Shown piece after piece: positions 33,593 to 45,165 of a DNA stretch of 64,000 bases. Location: assembly GCA_964016985.1 (NCBI GenBank), contig OZ024826.1:75007182-75071181 (forward strand), written 5' to 3'. A program made the position numbers and the translations under genes. The stretch's first letter is position 1. Each line of letters begins with the position of its first letter. The notes under the pieces were generated by a model. The model worked only from the letters and a program-made list of their open reading frames with translations, did not search any database and was not told the DNA's origin. The stretch comes from Anodontia alba (Eukaryota > Mollusca > Bivalvia > Lucinida > Lucinidae).

Positions 33593-33914
33593 CCCCCGAG
33601 GCAAAAGAAGTATCAGCACTTTTGCTTTTGTCTTAACTGACTGACGTTGTACAACATAATTGCGATGTATATTGGAAAAACCTTTTCTAGTTTCTTCTGT
33701 TTCTGGATTCACTGCGTTCACTTTTTAACTGGCTTCAAAAAATAACAAATGTAACAAACCTGCCCTTTATGGCCCATGAATTCCACCAGTGTTAGCTGTA
33801 GCCTCATATTAAAAAAAAAACAGGAACAAAAAACAATAACCTAGCTGTGTGACTGTGCTGTAGCTTGTGCATCCTCTAGTACCTGAGTGTATCCCCTGAT
33901 TTTGTCCATATTTA
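33593..33914. other. Unassigned sequence
   Basis: No repeat or gene recognised. Confidence 0.3.
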
Positions 33915-34105
33915 ACCTTTACCACTTGATGATATTTTCTTAATTTTTCCCAGCAAACAGGAAATGACATTTCATGCAAATTGTCTCCAGTGGAGACAAT
34001 TTGCATGAAGTGTCAAAACCTGTTTTCTGGGAAAAATAAGACAAACTATTTCAACATGTCTTCTGAAATTTTTACTCAGAATGCTGAAAGCATTAATGCA
34101 TAACT
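33915..34105. mobile_element. R-family MITE R3
   Basis: Perfect centre ATTGTCTCCAGTGGAGACAAT with GACATTTCATGCAA / TTGCATGAAGTGTC arms, then the CTGTTTTCTGGGAAAAATAA outer arm. Confidence 0.8.
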
Positions 34106-34297
34106 ACATTTTGTAGATGCTGATAAACTATTTTGATGCCTGTGACCCACATGGATTTACGTGTTGTTGAACCTGTAATCATCGTCAGTCCAGTCACGTT
34201 ATCCTTACACAGGACAGTGACCTATTCTCCCACCTGCTTTCTTTTTTTAAGTAATTATCAGTTACGCTGCATTGTCAGAAAATGTACCTTTCGGACA

Positions 34298-34470
34298 TGT
34301 GCACCCAGCGAAGATTCATATCAGCCTGGGCATTTGTGCAGTCTGATGAGAATCTTTGTTGGATGCATTTTGAACAGCCCTAGGATGGAAAGTTTCTTCA
34401 TGAGATCAACAAAGACTTTGATCAGACTGTGCAGATGTGCAGGCTGATTTGAGTCTTCGTTGGGCGCACA
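34298..34470. mobile_element. MITE X1 (GCGAAGATTC ends)
   Basis: Inverted ends TGTGCACCCAGCGAAGA and TCTTCGTTGGGCGCACA enclose TCAGCCTG...CAGGCTGA. A second copy is at 59109-59301. Confidence 0.75.
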
Positions 34471-34568
34471 TTTTGTCCTCATTCAAGCAGCAGCTTCTAT
34501 GTTGTACCAACTGCACTATTGTGGCATTTTACTCAAGTCTTAGGTTTTCTTGCAAACTCAGTGTACTG

Positions 34569-34732
34569 TATTTACCCTAAATATTGAGACAGAAGGGCCT
34601 GAGCAAACAGTGTAGACCCACTGCTATGTTTTAAAAGGGATATAATATTTACCCAGTTTTCAGACAGACCTGAGTAAACAGTTTACACTGTATGCCTCTC
34701 TTCCAGCAATTTTTAGACACATTAACAGGTAC
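34569..34732. mobile_element. T-type MITE (TGTATTTACCC end)
   Basis: Begins ACTGTATTTACCCTAAATAT, carries GAGCAAACAGTGTAGACCC and an inverted equivalent. Related to 49394-49615; right edge uncertain because P10 abuts. Confidence 0.5.
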
Positions 34733-34960
34733 TTAACCCTTGTCCTGCTGAACCCAGATATACCCTGCCTTTGCAAACAGTGTAGATCCAGATCAGTTGG
34801 CTTCGATCAGTTGGCTTCTTAAGAAGCCAACTGATCTGGATCTGCACTGTTTGCCATCAAGTATGCAAATTTATAGCAACAATCTGGATTAAGTAACCTG
34901 ATTGGCTGAAAATTAGAAGTGGGCGTGGCATCTTAATTTATTCAGCAGGAGAAGGGTTAA
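34733..34960 (+). mobile_element. P-family MITE P10
   Basis: Ends TTAACCCTTGTCCTGCTGAA and TTCAGCAGGAGAAGGGTTAA. A short direct duplication of GATCAGTTGGCTTC sits at the palindrome centre. Confidence 0.9.
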
Positions 34961-35175
34961 TGCTTAGCACTCTGGGTAAAATTTTCAGCAGACATATTGA
35001 ATTGTTTTCTTTTTTTTTTCTTAGAAAATAGGTTTTTGACATTTCATGCAATTTCATTAATATTTGTCTCACTCATTGGAGACAATTTGCATGAAATGCC
35101 TAATCCTGTTTTCTGGGAAAAATAAGAGAAATGTTTCAATATGTTAATAGTCTGCTGTAAATTTTATCCAGCCTC
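34961..35175. mobile_element. R-family MITE R4
   Basis: GACATTTCATGCAATTTC and GGAGACAATTTGCATGAAAT arms, with outer TTAGAAAATAGG / CCTGTTTTCTGGG. Confidence 0.75.
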
Positions 35176-35484
35176 AGTGCTAAGTATTAAAAGGACTTGG
35201 TCATTTTAGGACAAGCGTGGGAAGACTCAGAGTAGGTTTCTGGATTACGTGTATATTTAGGGTAATACAATGTAAGATTTAAAAGAAATGTGTCTTTTCT
35301 TGGGGTATTTGAATTTATCGCAAAGACTAGCCTATGTAATAATTTTTTTCAAGTAATCATGAAAATTCACTTATCAAATCATAAAAAATGAACCTATGTT
35401 ACCGGTAATCTGTGTCATTGGTTGAAAAAAGGACACATGCACTAGGAGAAGGGAAGTCACGTTTGATACAGTGACTATAGCTTA
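35176..35484. other. Unassigned sequence
   Basis: Nothing recognised. Confidence 0.3.
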
Positions 35485-35660
35485 AGGCTTAAGCATTCAG
35501 CAGATGACACATTGAAATATTTTTCTTATTTTTCCCAGTAAACAGGATTTGACATTTCATGCAAATTGTCTTAAATGGAGACAGTTTACATGAAATGTCA
35601 GATCCTGTTTTCTGGGGAAAATAAGAAAAATATCACCAATTTGATGTCTGCTGAATTAGC
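35485..35660. mobile_element. R-family MITE R5
   Basis: Long imperfect palindrome: AAATATTTTTCTTATTTTTC and GGAAAATAAGAAAAATAT outer arms, with GACATTTCATGC inner arm. Confidence 0.82.
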
Positions 35661-35992
35661 CAAGAGAGTGGTAAAGGTTAAAAAAACATTTATCAGTGGA
35701 CAGGTCCATTGTAGTACAATAGTGAAACTTGCTAGGGAAATTTGATTAACTTGTGTAGAAATTTGCATAAACTCTACCCGCATAAAATGGTTTCTTCTGA
35801 CATACAGCTTTAAATTGAGCTTTACTTTGACTATCTATATAACAGTTAAACTTGACAAAGTTAATTTTTGATACATACAAATGATGTTGATACTGATGTA
35901 AATGAACTTACATATTTTTAGCTCTTCCTATTTTAGAAGAGGAAGTGTATTGGAACATAGGGCTATAATTTTTGACTGCATATTTTACTTTT
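35661..35992. other. Unassigned sequence
   Basis: Nothing recognised. Confidence 0.3.
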
Positions 35993-36175
35993 ACAGCACT
36001 GGGCAAGTTCAGCAAACAACAAATTTATAATATTTTTAATTTTTCCAAGAAGTGGCTTTGGGATTTCATGCAAATTTTTGCATGAAATATCAAAGCCTAT
36101 TTTCTGGGCAAAATTTGAATAATATTTCAAAATGTCATCTGCTGAAATTTTTACACAGCACGTTAAGTGTTAAAA
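35993..36175. mobile_element. R-family MITE R6
   Basis: GGGATTTCATGCAAATTTTTGCATGAAATATC core palindrome (16 bp arms), flanked by TTTTTCCAAGAAGTGG and TTTTCTGGGCAAAAT. Confidence 0.75.
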
Positions 36176-36228
36176 GTTTCGAATAAATAGGCTAGCTCCA
36201 AATAACATTATAATTGAGGTAATACAAT

Positions 36229-36400
36229 CATTTTTTTTTTTTTTTTTGTTAAATTTGTAACAAAGTCTATCCTGTGGGCACCCATTGGAACTACCTCAGT
36301 GAACTGATTCTAGTGAGTACCCAAAAGATACATTTTGGTGCAAAAATAATAAAAAATTATATTTGTGAATACTCGTTTTATCTGGAGCAGTGGAAGATTG
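36229..36400. mobile_element. Hairpin MITE H7, decayed
   Basis: CCTGTGGGCACCCATTGG and AGTGAGTACCCAAAAGATAC remnants, ending near TTTTATCTGGAGC. Confidence 0.55.
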
Positions 36401-36639
36401 AAGTTACTTGACAAAATTGACAATGGACTGGTTAGAAATCGGAATACATATAAATCTTTACATAAGTGTAAACACTTCGTAACAGGGCTCCAAATTATGA
36501 GTGCAATAGTCAAATGTTGATATTTGATTTATTTCTCTGGGAAAATATATCTTCTAACCTGCAGTAGAATTGTCTCACTTGGGTTAGATTCGTGAAAGAT
36601 ACATTTTCCCAATAAATTAGCCAACTATCAGTAATTTTA

Positions 36640-36820
36640 CATAGCTCTAGATTATATGGATATTTAGATAAATATTTTTTTCTTATTTCTCTACAAAAAT
36701 ATCTGTTGTATGTTACAGTTATTCTAATAAAAACTCACAATTTATTATGTTTTCATGAAGAAATGAGAAAAGAATATTAATACATTTTGGATAATAAAAA
36801 TGTCTTATCTAGAGGTATGA
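36640..36820. mobile_element. Hairpin MITE H8, decayed
   Basis: Ends CATAGCTCTAGATTATA and TGTCTTATCTAGAGGTATG with TTTTCTTATTTCTCTACAAA inside; the palindrome centre is lost. Confidence 0.7.
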
Positions 36821-37199
36821 ATTTAACAGGTTTATAGTACCCACAATATGGTGACCCAAATTCTGATTCAACTATCTGTTTGAAAAACTGGAAGTACATT
36901 TGTAATCATGTGTGTATTGACAGGCAGTGCATAAGTTAGCGTGCATGACAAATTCAGTTTGCTAACGTATGATTCTCTTACAGTCTAGCATTTAATATGG
37001 TAAGTGTATTTTAAATTGGTCCTTAATTCATTAGTCAGCCTTTTAAGTTTGCATGTAATATTATGTGGGATTTTTTTTTTTGTTTATATGACATGTCAGT
37101 TTGATCTTTTTTGTATTCATATTTCATCACAAAAACATATATCTGTATAATTTTGACCCTTTAAACCCCACTTTTATATAGTAAAACTGGGGTTTACAG
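36821..37199. other. Unassigned sequence
   Basis: No repeat or gene recognised. Confidence 0.3.
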
Positions 37200-37345
37200 G
37201 GGTATCATTATTTGTCTTATTTCTGCTCAAAAACATAGATCGTGGGTACTCATTAGAACTGCATCAGTGAGGCAGTTCTAATGAGTACCCACAATCTATG
37301 TTTTGTACAGAAATGTAAAAAATATCACAATTTTTATCTGAAAAT
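37200..37345. mobile_element. Hairpin MITE H9
   Basis: CATAGATCGTGGGTACTCAT and its complement meet at ACTGCATCAGTGAGGCAGT. A subfamily with AGATCG/AATCTA in place of ATATGTTG. Confidence 0.8.
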
Positions 37346-37488
37346 TCAGTTTTTGGTGGTGAAATTTTCAATATATTTGAACAGGCGTGTTTTCGTAATG
37401 TAGGACATTGCTGTTACGTGATGGAACATTGCTGTAACATTGACTGTTAACTTAACTGAAACTCACAAAAAGTTCATGCAGATTCCAT

Positions 37489-37665
37489 GTACAGCTCCAG
37501 ATTAGAGGGGTATAACAAGACAAATATTTTTGTTATTTCTCCATGAAAAAACGTGGGTACTCATTAGAAGCATCTGACCGAGGCTCTTCTAATGAGTCCA
37601 ACATCATACATTTTTATGGAGAACTAAGAAAAAATATGAATACTTTTAGCTTATCTGAAGGTTTG
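37489..37665. mobile_element. Hairpin MITE H10
   Basis: CAGCTCCAGATTAGAGGG start, CGTGGGTACTCATTAGAAGC arm, decayed right arm. Confidence 0.75.
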
Positions 37666-37697
37666 TACATACATATATATATTGTGTTGAAAATAGA

Positions 37698-37882
37698 TTA
37701 ACTCTAGTCATGCTGAATAATCTATGATGCCACGCCCACTTCTAATTTTCATCTAATCACATTACTTGATCCAGGTTGTTGATACAAATTCACATTCTAA
37801 TTGACAAACAGTGCAGATCCAGAATCCAACTGATCTGATTGCAAAAGCAAGGTATATCCAGGTTCAGTAGGACTAGGGTTAA
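37698..37882 (-). mobile_element. P-family MITE P11
   Basis: Reverse copy with TTAACTCTAGTCATGCTGAA and TTCAGTAGGACTAGGGTTAA ends; central palindrome reduced. Confidence 0.82.
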
Positions 37883-38009
37883 AAGAAAACAACTGAAATC
37901 CAGTCTAATATTACAGGGAAAGGATCAAACTGACATGAACCTTTGGTCTAGCTATACAGGCTCTTGACCTGGGTATAGGTCTCTTTTGCAGAACATGAGT
38001 ATCTCTAGA

Positions 38010-38063
38010 CATGGTTCTAGTTCAAGATAATTAAAGAGGAGTATCGGGATCAATATTGTTTTT
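38010..38063 (+). mobile_element. Hairpin MITE H11, left piece
   Basis: ATGGTTCTAGTTCAAGATAA...AATATTGTTTTT matches the left end of H copies and stops exactly where HA begins. The rest is at 40697-40852. Confidence 0.65.
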
Positions 38064-38315
38064 AGCTCACCTGAGGCGAATAGGCTTATAGGTGAGCTTA
38101 TAGTATTGGCATTTATCCATTGTCTGTTGTCAGTCCGTCAACATTTTCAAAGGACTTCTCCTCTGAATTTTACCCATATTTCACATATAGCATCTATGGG
38201 TAGGGGGAATGAATAATTATGATTTTTATTTCATTTGGATGACAACTCTGGTTGTTATAGTAACTTATAGTTGCCATTGACTTGTAATGGGAAAAGTGGA
38301 AATTGTCATTTATTA

Positions 38316-39554
38316 CGAGGGCAAGCCAATAAGTAACCAGCCTATCCCATTTCCAATTGACCGAGAAACCCAAGATTTTCATGCCTTGTTTCAATACATG
38401 TTTTAGGCCTGAGGGCAAAATACTGAATGTCAAACATGGCTAGCGATGCAAAAGTAAGATTTTCGTCAAAAGTTGAGTACCGTGCTGTAATTCAGTACTT
38501 GTATTTGAAAGGGAAAACAGGTCAAGAAATACATTGCGAGTTGACCAATGTTTATGGGTCTTCTGCACCATCATATGCACAAGTTAAATTCTGGGTTGGG
38601 GAATTCAAACGCAGTAGAACTTCTTAAGAAGAAGAAACCAGGTCTGGACGCCCATCAGATGCCACCGATGAAGAAATGTGTAACAAAGTACGGGATCTGG
38701 TGTACTCTGATAGGCGAATTAAGGTGGAAGAAATAGCAAATGCATTACACTTTTCACACATGGTAGCATTTCAACAACTTTACATGATCGCTTGGGTATG
38801 CACAAGCTAACAGCCTATTGGGTCCCAAAATCCCTTAGCGATGAGCAAATTTAATGGCAACCAGAGCATCAGTATACAGCGCATTGTTGAAGCGGTTTAG
38901 GTCAAAGGATGATGATTTCCTTTCACATCTGGTGACTGTAGATGAGACCTGGGTCCATTATTATGAGCCAGAGAATAAAGCTCAAAGTCGCCGGAGTGTA
39001 GGGCTGGGGTCTCAGAGGCCAAAGAAGTTCAAAACACAACCCTCTGCTGGCAAGGTGATGGCACTGTATTTTGGGATGCACAAGGTGTTATTATGTTGGA
39101 CTTTCTAGCAAAGAAAAGTACAATAACAGGTGCGTATTATGCAAATTTGCTCGACTGAGAATTGTGATCTGTGAAAAATGCCGAGGTAAACTCTCCAAAG
39201 GGATTCTGCTCCAACAGGACAATGCGAGAGTCCACACTTGCAAAATTGCAATGGATGCTGTTGAGCGGAATGGGTATGAGCTAATACCGCACCCCGCCTA
39301 TTCCCCGGACTTAGCTCCTAGTGACTATTTCCTATTCCCAAACTTGAAATAGGATATCCGTGGATGTCATTTCCGGTCCAACGAAGAAGTCGTGGCGGCA
39401 GTTGAGGAGTGGGTCAGAGACGAGGACCCTGGCTTCTTCAGTTCTGGGCTGATGGCACTGGAACACCGTTGGTCCAAGTGCATCATTCTAGAGGGCAATT
39501 ACATGGAAAAAGAAGAGATCGATCTCGCCCAGAAATAAGTTAGGCTCGCCCTCG
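38316..39554 (+). mobile_element. mariner transposon, non-functional, nested in HA
   Basis: 1239 bp. Terminal inverted repeats CGAGGGCAAGCC and GGCTCGCCCTCG are flanked by TA on each side (38314-38315, 39555-39556), the Tc1/mariner target signature. The length is usual for mariner (about 1.25-1.3 kb). The encoded transposase is DD34D and broken (separate entry). Confidence 0.92.
38427..39539 (+). pseudogene. mariner DD34D transposase, degenerate
   Basis: Cut-and-paste DNA transposase, once acting on the inverted repeats at 38316 and 39554. Visible in order: N-terminal helix-turn-helix region (MASDAKVRFSSKVEYRAVIQ onward), the linker SGRPSD, then the catalytic core. The triad is D in TVDETW (codon 38941-38943), D in LQQDNARVH (39218-39220) and D in LAPSDYF (39323-39325). 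Exactly 34 residues separate the last two, which defines the mariner family. It is dead: in-frame stops at 38625-38627 and 39350-39352 and frame changes near 38760, 38850, 39060 and 39155. All three aspartates survive, so decay is by stops and shifts rather than active-site loss. The start is the ATG at 38427 or the internal one at 38436. It lies wholly inside an HA element. Confidence 0.92.
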
Positions 39555-40696
39555 TACTATCTCAAAGCAGATAATTTGACAAAAGTTCTACAGACTTGTT
39601 CCTTGAGTATTCCTCTATGTTACACATGAATTTTGTCCAAACTGCTAATTTGATTTGCTGCCATGGCAACTGAAAAGTTAAATTTGTGAAAAAATATTCA
39701 TAAATCTACTCTTCAGAAGCCGTAAGGGGGGATGAAACTGAAACTTTCAAGAAATGTTCATAACATTAGCCTTTTTATTACTGTTGCTCTATATTTCTTT
39801 GCTATGACAACTTGGGGTTTCCATAGGCTTATTTATAATGGGAAAAGTGAAAGTAGGTCTTTTTATTTTCTTTGGATATATTTTTACAAAAGTTTTATAG
39901 AAATGGTCCTTGAGTATTACCCTATATTACATATGAATTTTGTCTAAACTGCTAATTTTGATTGGTTGCCATGGCAACCAAAAGATTAAATTTGCAAAAA
40001 ATATTCAAAAATCTTTCCTCAGGAGCCAAAAGGGCAACTAATGAAGCTGAAACTTATGAGAAATGCTCATAACATTAGCTTCTACAAAAATTGTGTTTTT
40101 TGTTGCCATTGTTCATGTGCTTTTGTCTCTGTGGCAACTTACAGTTTCCATAGATATATAATTGGAAAAGTGAAAGTAGGTCTTATCAAATATTTTGACA
40201 AAAGTTTTAGAGAAATGTTCCTTGAGTAGTCCTCTGCCAAATGTGAATTTTGTTCAAGCAGCAAAATTGGAAAAAAAAAAAGAAAGGAAAAAAAAAAATC
40301 ATATCCTCAGAATCCATAAGGACGATGAAGCTGATACTGTACAGAAATGTTTATATTAATTGCCTTCAAAAACATAGTGTTTTGCATTGCCATTGTTAGT
40401 GTGTTTTCATGGCTATGGTAACTTTAAGTTTCCGTATAATGGGGAAAGTGAAAGTAGGCCTTTTTTAATCTGTATGACTGCAGATATTTTGACAATAATT
40501 TTACAGATATGTTCCCTGATTAGTCGTCTACCAAACATATTAATTCTGTCCAAGTGCTTGAATTAGAAGGGTTGCCATGGCAACCAAAAATTGTGAAAAA
40601 ATATGAGGGTAAAGCTGAAACTTTGCAGAATAGTTCAAAATATTAGCTTTTAATATAGTTCACTTGAGGCGAGCATTATGGCCTATGGGCTTCTTG

Positions 40697-40852
40697 TCTT
40701 ATTTCTTCACCAAAACATATATTGTAGGTACCCATTAGAAGCACCTCAGTGAGGCGCTTCTAATGAGTACCACAACATATGATTTCGTGAAAAAATAAGA
40801 AAAATATCAGCATAATTTTGATGGAGGAAAAAGTGCCTTATCTGGACCTATG
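40697..40852 (+). mobile_element. Hairpin MITE H11, right piece
   Basis: TCTTATTTCTTCACCAAAAC onward through CCTTATCTGGACCTATG. Its missing left end lies at 38010-38063. Confidence 0.8.
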
Positions 40853-41221
40853 TATTGAGTGATGTAATTCAGGATAATTTTTGTTCCAGAACAAATCTTG
40901 TAGATACTCATGGAAGTCATCTTGCTGAAACAATTCAAGAGTACTCTCCTCATGATAGTTTTAGTGCTACAAATTTATCTTGAATACACTCTTTATCTCA
41001 GTATCTGGATTTAAATGTGAAAATCACTGTATTCAGACCACTATTATACAAGGCACAGCTCTGAGCATCTACAGACTCTAAGTACATGTACACCTATATA
41101 AATAATAAAATATTAATATGCTGTAATTTAAAAATGATCAGGGATTCCTTCATCTATCAGCCAATTTGATCTAATGTAAAACTTTTTGATAAAAGCAGAT
41201 GATAAGTCTTTTTTGTTTTTT
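40853..41221. other. Unassigned sequence
   Basis: AT-rich, nothing recognised; ends in TTTTTTGTTTTT, the target of the next HA. Confidence 0.3.
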
Positions 41222-43551
41222 AGCTCACCTGAGCAAAAGCTCAGGGTGAGCTATTGTCATCACCCTATGTCCGTCGTCGGTCGTCGTCCGTCGTCCATTG
41301 TTCGTCGTTCGTCGTCAACAATTAGTTTGTTAACACTCTAGAGGTCACAGTTTTGACCCAATCTTGATGAAACTTGGTCAGAATGTTTGCCTCTATGAAA
41401 TCTAGGTCAAGTTCGATACTGGGTTACTTGGGGTCAAAAACTAGGTCACCAGGTCAAATCAAAGGAAAAACTTGTTAACACTCTAGAAGTCATAGTTTTG
41501 ACCCAATTTTGATGAAACTTGCTCAAAATGTTTGCCTCTATTAAGTCTAGGTCAGGTTCAAAACTGGGTCACTTGGGGTCAAAAACTAGGTCACCGGCCA
41601 GATCAGCAGAAAACCTTTTTAACACCCTAGCGGTCACACTTTTAAACAATCATCATGAATCTTGCTCAATATGTTTGTCTTGATGATTTCTAGGTCAAGT
41701 TAGAAACTGGGTCACTTGGGGTCAAAAACTAGGTCACAGGGCCAAATCAGCAGAAAACCTTGTTAACACTCTAGCGGTCACATTTTTGAAGCAATCATCA
41801 TGAATCTTGCTTAAAATGTTTGTCTTGATGATTTCTAGGTCAAGTTCAAAACTGGGTCACTTGGAGTCAAAATCTAGGTCACCGGGCCAAATCAGCAGAA
41901 AACCTTGTTAACACTCCAGCGGTCACATTTTTCAAGCAATCATCATGAATCTTGCTCAAAATGTTTGTCTTGATGATTTCTAGGTCAAGTTTGAAACTGG
42001 GTCACATGGTATCAAAAACTAGGTCACCATGCCAATCCAGCAGAAAAACTTGTTAACACTCTAGCGGTCACATTTTTGAAGCAATAATCATGAATCTTGC
42101 TCAAAATGTTTGTCTTGATGAGTTCTAGGATATGTTTGAAACTGGGTCACGTGGGGTCATAAATTAGGTGACCTGGCCAAATCAGCAGAAAACCTTGTTA
42201 ACATTCTAGCAGTCAGATTTTTGAAGCAATCATCATGAATCTGACTTAAAATGTTTGTCTTGATGATTTCTAGGTCAAGTGCGAAACTGGAACACCTGGG
42301 TCAAAAACTAGGTTACCTGGCCAAATCAGTGTAAAATCTTGTTATCACTCTAGCGGTCACATTTTTCAAGCAATCATCATGAATCTTGCTCAAAATGTTT
42401 GTCTTGATGATTTCTAGGTCAAGTTTGAAACTAGGTCACTTGGAATCAAAAACTAGGTCACCGGGCCAAATGAGCAGAAAACCTTGTTAACACTCTAGCG
42501 GTCACATTTTTAAAGCAGTCATCATGAATCTTACTCAAAATGTCTGTCTTGATGATTTTTAGGTCAGGTTCAAAACTAGGTTACCTGGGGTCAAAAACTA
42601 GGTCACCTGGCCAGATCAACAGAAAACCTTGTTAACACTCTAGTGGTCACATTTTTCAAGTAATCATCATGAATCTTGCTCAAAATGTTTGTCTTAATGA
42701 TTTCGAGGTCAAGTTTGAAACTGGGTCACTCGGGGTCAAAAACTAGGTCACCTGGCCAGATCAGCAGAAAACCTTGTGAACACTCTACCGGTCACATTTT
42801 TGAAGCAATCATCATGAATCTTGCTCAAAATGTTTGTCCTGATGATTTCTAGGTCAAGTTTGAAACTGGGTCACATGGGGTCAAAAACTAGGTGACCTGG
42901 CCAAGTCAGCAGAAAACTGTTAACACTCCAGAGGTCACATTTTTGAAATAATCATCATAAATATTGCTCAAAATGTTTGTCTTGATGATTGATTTCTAGG
43001 TCTAGTTGATATCTAGATGATTGATTTCTAGGTCTAGTTGATATCTAGGTCTAGTTTGGGTCACTTGATATCAAAAACTAGTTCATCTGGCCAAAAAGGA
43101 AAACCTTGTTGATGCTCTAGAGGTCACATTTTTGAAGTGATCATCATGAATCTTGCTCAAAATGTTTGTCTTGATGATTTCAAGGTGATGTATAGTTTTC
43201 TGTCCAGTGACTCTTTTAAGTTTTTTCCATTTAGGTCAGTTTCTCAGTAATTATTGGTCCTACAGAGTGATATTTGGTACTCGTGTTTAGGTCAGTTTCT
43301 CAGTAACTATTGCTCCTACAGCCAGTGATACTTAGTACATGCATACATCTTAGCATGGCCTCTTGAGTCCAGTCATCGATATTTGACCTTGACCTTTATT
43401 TCACAGTCCATTAGACATGCTACATTGTCTTACTTGTTAATATAATCATTTTGAACTTTGATCAGAATGTTTGCCTTGATCAGTTCTAGATCAGGCTCTC
43501 AAAGTGCTATGTTGCTCAGGTGAGCGTTACAGGGCCATAATGGCCCTCTTG
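41222..43551 (+). mobile_element. HA element with 145-bp GGTCA-rich array
   Basis: 5' AGCTCACCTGAGC-AAAA-GCTCAGGGTGAGCT hairpin (one extra G), 3' GCTCAGGTGAGC (perfect partner), an AGGGCCA/TGGCCCT hairpin and CTTG at 43551. GTCGTCCGTCGTCC tract after the 5' hairpin. About 12 units; successive CACTC(T/C)AGCGGTCAC blocks are 145 bp apart. Units contain several AGGTCA half-sites (TTCTAGGTCAAGTT, ACTAGGTCACC). Flanks are T-runs on both sides. Confidence 0.9.
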
Positions 43552-44254
43552 TTTTTAATCGCTTAAGCTGGTGCTGTGGGGCATGGGGCTGGGGCATTAT
43601 AATTCAGCCCTGCAAACTGCAATGCTGTCATTGGGACTCTGATTGTCATTGTTTCCTAGGGCAACCTTTATAGATTTTATTATATTTCTTGTGCTGCATT
43701 CAGTAGCAGCTTTGACTTACCAACCAGCAGGAGTCAAAAGGAGATGAAAAGTTGTCATTTAGCCTTTTGTCTGGCCCACACTGCACCTTCTAAAACAAAT
43801 AAATATAAAAGCATGTAAACAAATCCCTGCAATACCTCCTACACACCTGTTGGTGTTATGAACTTTAATAGTTTATATCTACATAGGTGTTCCAATGAAA
43901 TAATATAGGTTCTTTGATAAAATATTAAAATGGAAAATTTCACCAACCAGGTACTTTAATATTCCATTTCAAATGACAATTGGTAGTATACCCTATTTAT
44001 TCTAATAAATAGGATTGCAGTTCATTGTGCTAAAATGACAGTATTGAGTCGAAATTTGGGCCAAAATTAAGATATTTTGGTGGCCTAAACTCAATTTTTC
44101 ATGAAGTTATCATTGCTTTTTGCCTAGAAAAGTAGCAGGGGGCGTTTATTAGAGAAGGGGCTTGTATCAGAATAAATATGGCATTTTAATTCCAGAATTT
44201 TTGCTATCAAGGTTTTTGTAACATGTTTTAAATGACTATATTAATCCAAAGTAC
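43552..44254. other. Unassigned sequence with U fragment
   Basis: A fragment of repeat U (ATTGTTTCCTAGGGCAACC, about 43634-43690). No gene seen. Confidence 0.35.
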
Positions 44255-44413
44255 CCTGCCCTTCTTGAATCAGAGGAAGGGGGAGAAGGACCGTAGAAAA
44301 TATTTCATGATCAGTCTCCACGAAAGAATGTTGCCAACCTCGACGGGGGTTGAACCTGCGACCTCCTGGTCTCCAGTTGAATGGCACGTCCAACTGAGCC
44401 ACCGAGGCCGGCA
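44255..44413 (-). mobile_element. SINE-V copy, head part
   Basis: Minus strand: GGCCTCGGTGGCTCAGTTGG (box A-like), then GCAGGTTCAACCCCC (box B-like), leading to CTGATTCAAGAAGGGCAG. The tRNA-derived head shows a Pol III origin; the tail is missing. Confidence 0.87.
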
Positions 44414-44497
44414 GGGAAAACATGGTATATCACAATCTTGTTATAACACTATTGCTGGGATCCTGAGTTAAAAAAAGAACATGTTTGCTAAACAACT

Positions 44498-44560
44498 GTG
44501 TTGTGTACAAACAAAAATGTATAGATTATATAGAAAAATGACCATAAATGGTCTTATTCC
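44498..44560 (+). mobile_element. Fragment of element Y
   Basis: CAAACAAAAATGTATAGATT followed by AATGACCATAAATGGTC matches the left end of the element at 54241-56138. Confidence 0.8.
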
Positions 44561-44781
44561 AAAACTGTCTTATAATTAACTGTCTTAATATAAAGAAGCT
44601 TATGGTTTTAAAGTATCCCTTTGCAGATATAGCCTTATTGTCTTCGCATTATTAACTTTAAAAAACATCCAAACATCTAGGTCATAATTTGTTAATTATG
44701 TATCTCAAATGTCTGGATAGTATTTACCCTTCCGTAGCTGAAATTAACAGCTTTATCCTATTAGGTATTACGGAAAGTTGA
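44561..44781. other. Unassigned sequence
   Basis: Nothing recognised. Confidence 0.3.
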
Positions 44782-45090
44782 GCTGGCCTCGGTGACTCGA
44801 ATGCGCACCCGACTGAAGATCAGGAGGTTGCGGGCTCGACCCTTGCCGGGTCGGCAATATAATCTTTCATGACGATTGATCATGAAATACTTTCTATGGT
44901 CAGTATCTCCCTTCTGCTGATTAAAGAAGGGCAGTAACAGTTGTCATTTTCTGGCATTTGAATGTACACAATACTGGGTAACCGCTTAGAGGACTAAGCC
45001 TGCCCAGTAAAAGTGTGGTTAGGTAAACTGACCATGCTTGACATGACCCCATAGGGTTGACTGGGCCATAAAACCTTAACAAAAACAAAA
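44782..45090 (+). mobile_element. SINE-V copy, full length
   Basis: tRNA-like head (GGCCTCGGTGACTCGAATG; box B-like GCGGGCTCGACCC), TCATGAAATACTTTCTATGG linker and the complete body and tail to AAAACCTTAACAAAAAC. The best complete plus-strand copy. Confidence 0.88.
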
Positions 45091-45142
45091 TTATAGAAAG
45101 TTGTGAATGATATTTCTTTTCTCAATAAACAAGGTACCGGTA

Positions 45143-45165
45143 ATTAACCCTTGTCCTGCTGTTCA
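45143..45165 (+). repeat. P-family terminal fragment
   Basis: Only ATTAACCCTTGTCCTGCTG remains, directly at the left edge of anonymous duplicate copy 2. At 9216-9428 a P element sits at the same place relative to copy 1. Confidence 0.6.

Larger units (their letters stand above)
38064..40696 (+). mobile_element. HA element with ~300-bp X-box array, carrying a mariner
   Basis: 5' AGCTCACCTGAGGCG and 3' CACTTGAGGCGAGC then TTCTTG. After the nested mariner, about three units of roughly 300 bp contain ATGAAGCTGAAACT, AAGTGAAAGTAGG and a palindrome GTTGCCATGGCAAC (39965-39978, 40571-40584; one mismatch at 39657-39670). That is the RFX X-box consensus. HA is inserted in hairpin MITE H11 at a T|T junction. 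Confidence 0.78.
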
